A stretch of DNA of 64,000 bases, from contig CAJIYM010000003.1 of the NCBI GenBank assembly GCA_905181635.1, positions 1 to 64,000 of the forward strand. The letters are read 5' to 3'. The position numbers and the translations under genes are program-made. The notes under the pieces are model-generated. The model made no database searches. It was not told where the DNA came from and was given only the letters and a program-made list of their open reading frames with translations. Shown in pieces: positions 63,624-64,000 of this stretch; position 1 is the first letter of the stretch; the number at the start of each line of letters is the position of its first letter. The stretch is from an uncultured Flavobacteriales bacterium (GTDB lineage: Bacteria > Bacteroidota > Bacteroidia > Flavobacteriales > BACL11).

Positions 63624-64000
63624 TAATAATGTTTTTTATAATTAAATTTAGCAATAATGGAAGTAATAATAGTTACAGCCACCAAATAATACACAAAAAC
63701 AGGAATAGGCATAGGGTCACCAGCTGCATAAGAATGTAGGCCTGACAAATAATAATTAACACCAAAATATGTCATAATAATAGCCCATATGGCTACCAAA
63801 GAAGCAACACTAAACACATACTTACTTTTTAATGATGGAATAAAACGCATATGCAATACAAAAGCATAAACCAATATACTTGCTAAAGCCCAAGTCTCCT
63901 TAGGGTCCCACCCCCAATATCTACCCCAAGATTCATTTGCCCAAACACCACCCAAGAAGGTTCCAATTGTAAGCATAAATAAACCAACTTCTAATGTTTT
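63623..64000 (-). CDS. Cytochrome c biogenesis protein (CcsA/CcsBA type), 3' part only
   Basis: The frame is open through the window edge (codons before the track's ATG read KTLEVGLF), so only the C-terminal 125 or so residues are seen. The WWD haem-handling motif 'ESWGRYWGWDPKETWALAS' is followed by helices and a conserved 'GVNYYLSGLHSYAAGDPMP'. In Bacteroidota this is usually the end of a fused CcsBA protein that attaches haem to c-type cytochromes at the membrane. The fusion cannot be checked here. Confidence 0.9.
   Translation of the reverse strand, partial: KTLEVGLFMLTIGTFLGGVWANESWGRYWGWDPKETWALASILVYAFVLHMRFIPSLKSKYVFSVASLVAIWAIIMTYFGVNYYLSGLHSYAAGDPMPIPVFVYYLVAVTIITSIIAKFNYKKHY

Overview
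The window reads as chromosomal DNA of a low-GC Bacteroidota, most likely a free-living (probably marine) member of Flavobacteriales. The evidence is the many secreted proteins with type IX secretion (T9SS) C-terminal tails, promoters of the TTTG / TAnnTTTG type, an E1 alpha-beta fusion, the ATP-type PEP carboxykinase, BshB1 (bacillithiol) and Bacteroidota-specific DUF families (DUF6122, DUF6095, DUF6702). No rRNA, CRISPR array or intact insertion sequence was seen. One tRNA (His, GTG) is present.

Layout. (1) 0-1.9 kb: an intergenic repeat, then a two-gene membrane-protein operon divergent from an HxlR regulator, with a perfect inverted repeat between them. (2) 2.4-12 kb: an accessory-looking array, all on the minus strand, of secreted proteins (VCBS, fasciclin, Cys-rich, anchor-V/CxxCH, agmatine-deiminase-like, unknown) mixed with small genes. 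Most T9SS genes share a compact C-terminal tail, and their spacers share two dispersed repeat families. (3) 12-31 kb: peptidases (M1, M32, C1, M14), CotH, SDR, DoxX-like proteins, flavodoxin, an Omp28-like protein, and an operon M14 / esterase / DCC / DUF2237 / ATP-grasp. (4) 31-43.4 kb: core genes (ilvE, mnmD, murQ, branched-chain E1, rpsP, rimM, saccharopine dehydrogenase-like, pckA, rsmE). (5) 43.4-48 kb: a DUF1566 secreted gene and hutH, both broken by several single-base indels, with DUF4159 and hisS. (6) 48-64 kb: UbiA, a second M32, a Na/Ca exchanger, an FAD-linked oxidase, DPP-IV, a POT peptide transporter, two thioredoxin-like proteins, tRNA-His, copper ATPase, a BNR protein, bshB1 and the 3' part of a ccsA-type gene.

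Functional picture: peptide scavenging (M1, two M32, C1, M14, DPP-IV, POT transporter) feeds amino-acid catabolism and gluconeogenesis (BCAT, branched-chain E1, histidine ammonia-lyase, PEPCK).

Points of most interest: a compact T9SS-like tail shared by otherwise unrelated proteins; a hairpin element (GTTCGAA ... GGACC-GNRA-GGYCC) just upstream of the T9SS-gene promoters; near-identical signal-peptide DNA in unrelated genes, one copy having ATC where ATG is expected; a ribosomal protein S16 with 17 hexapeptide repeats; and at least ten apparent single-base frameshifts, seven of them within 2.4 kb. All annotation is by reading; no database search was run.
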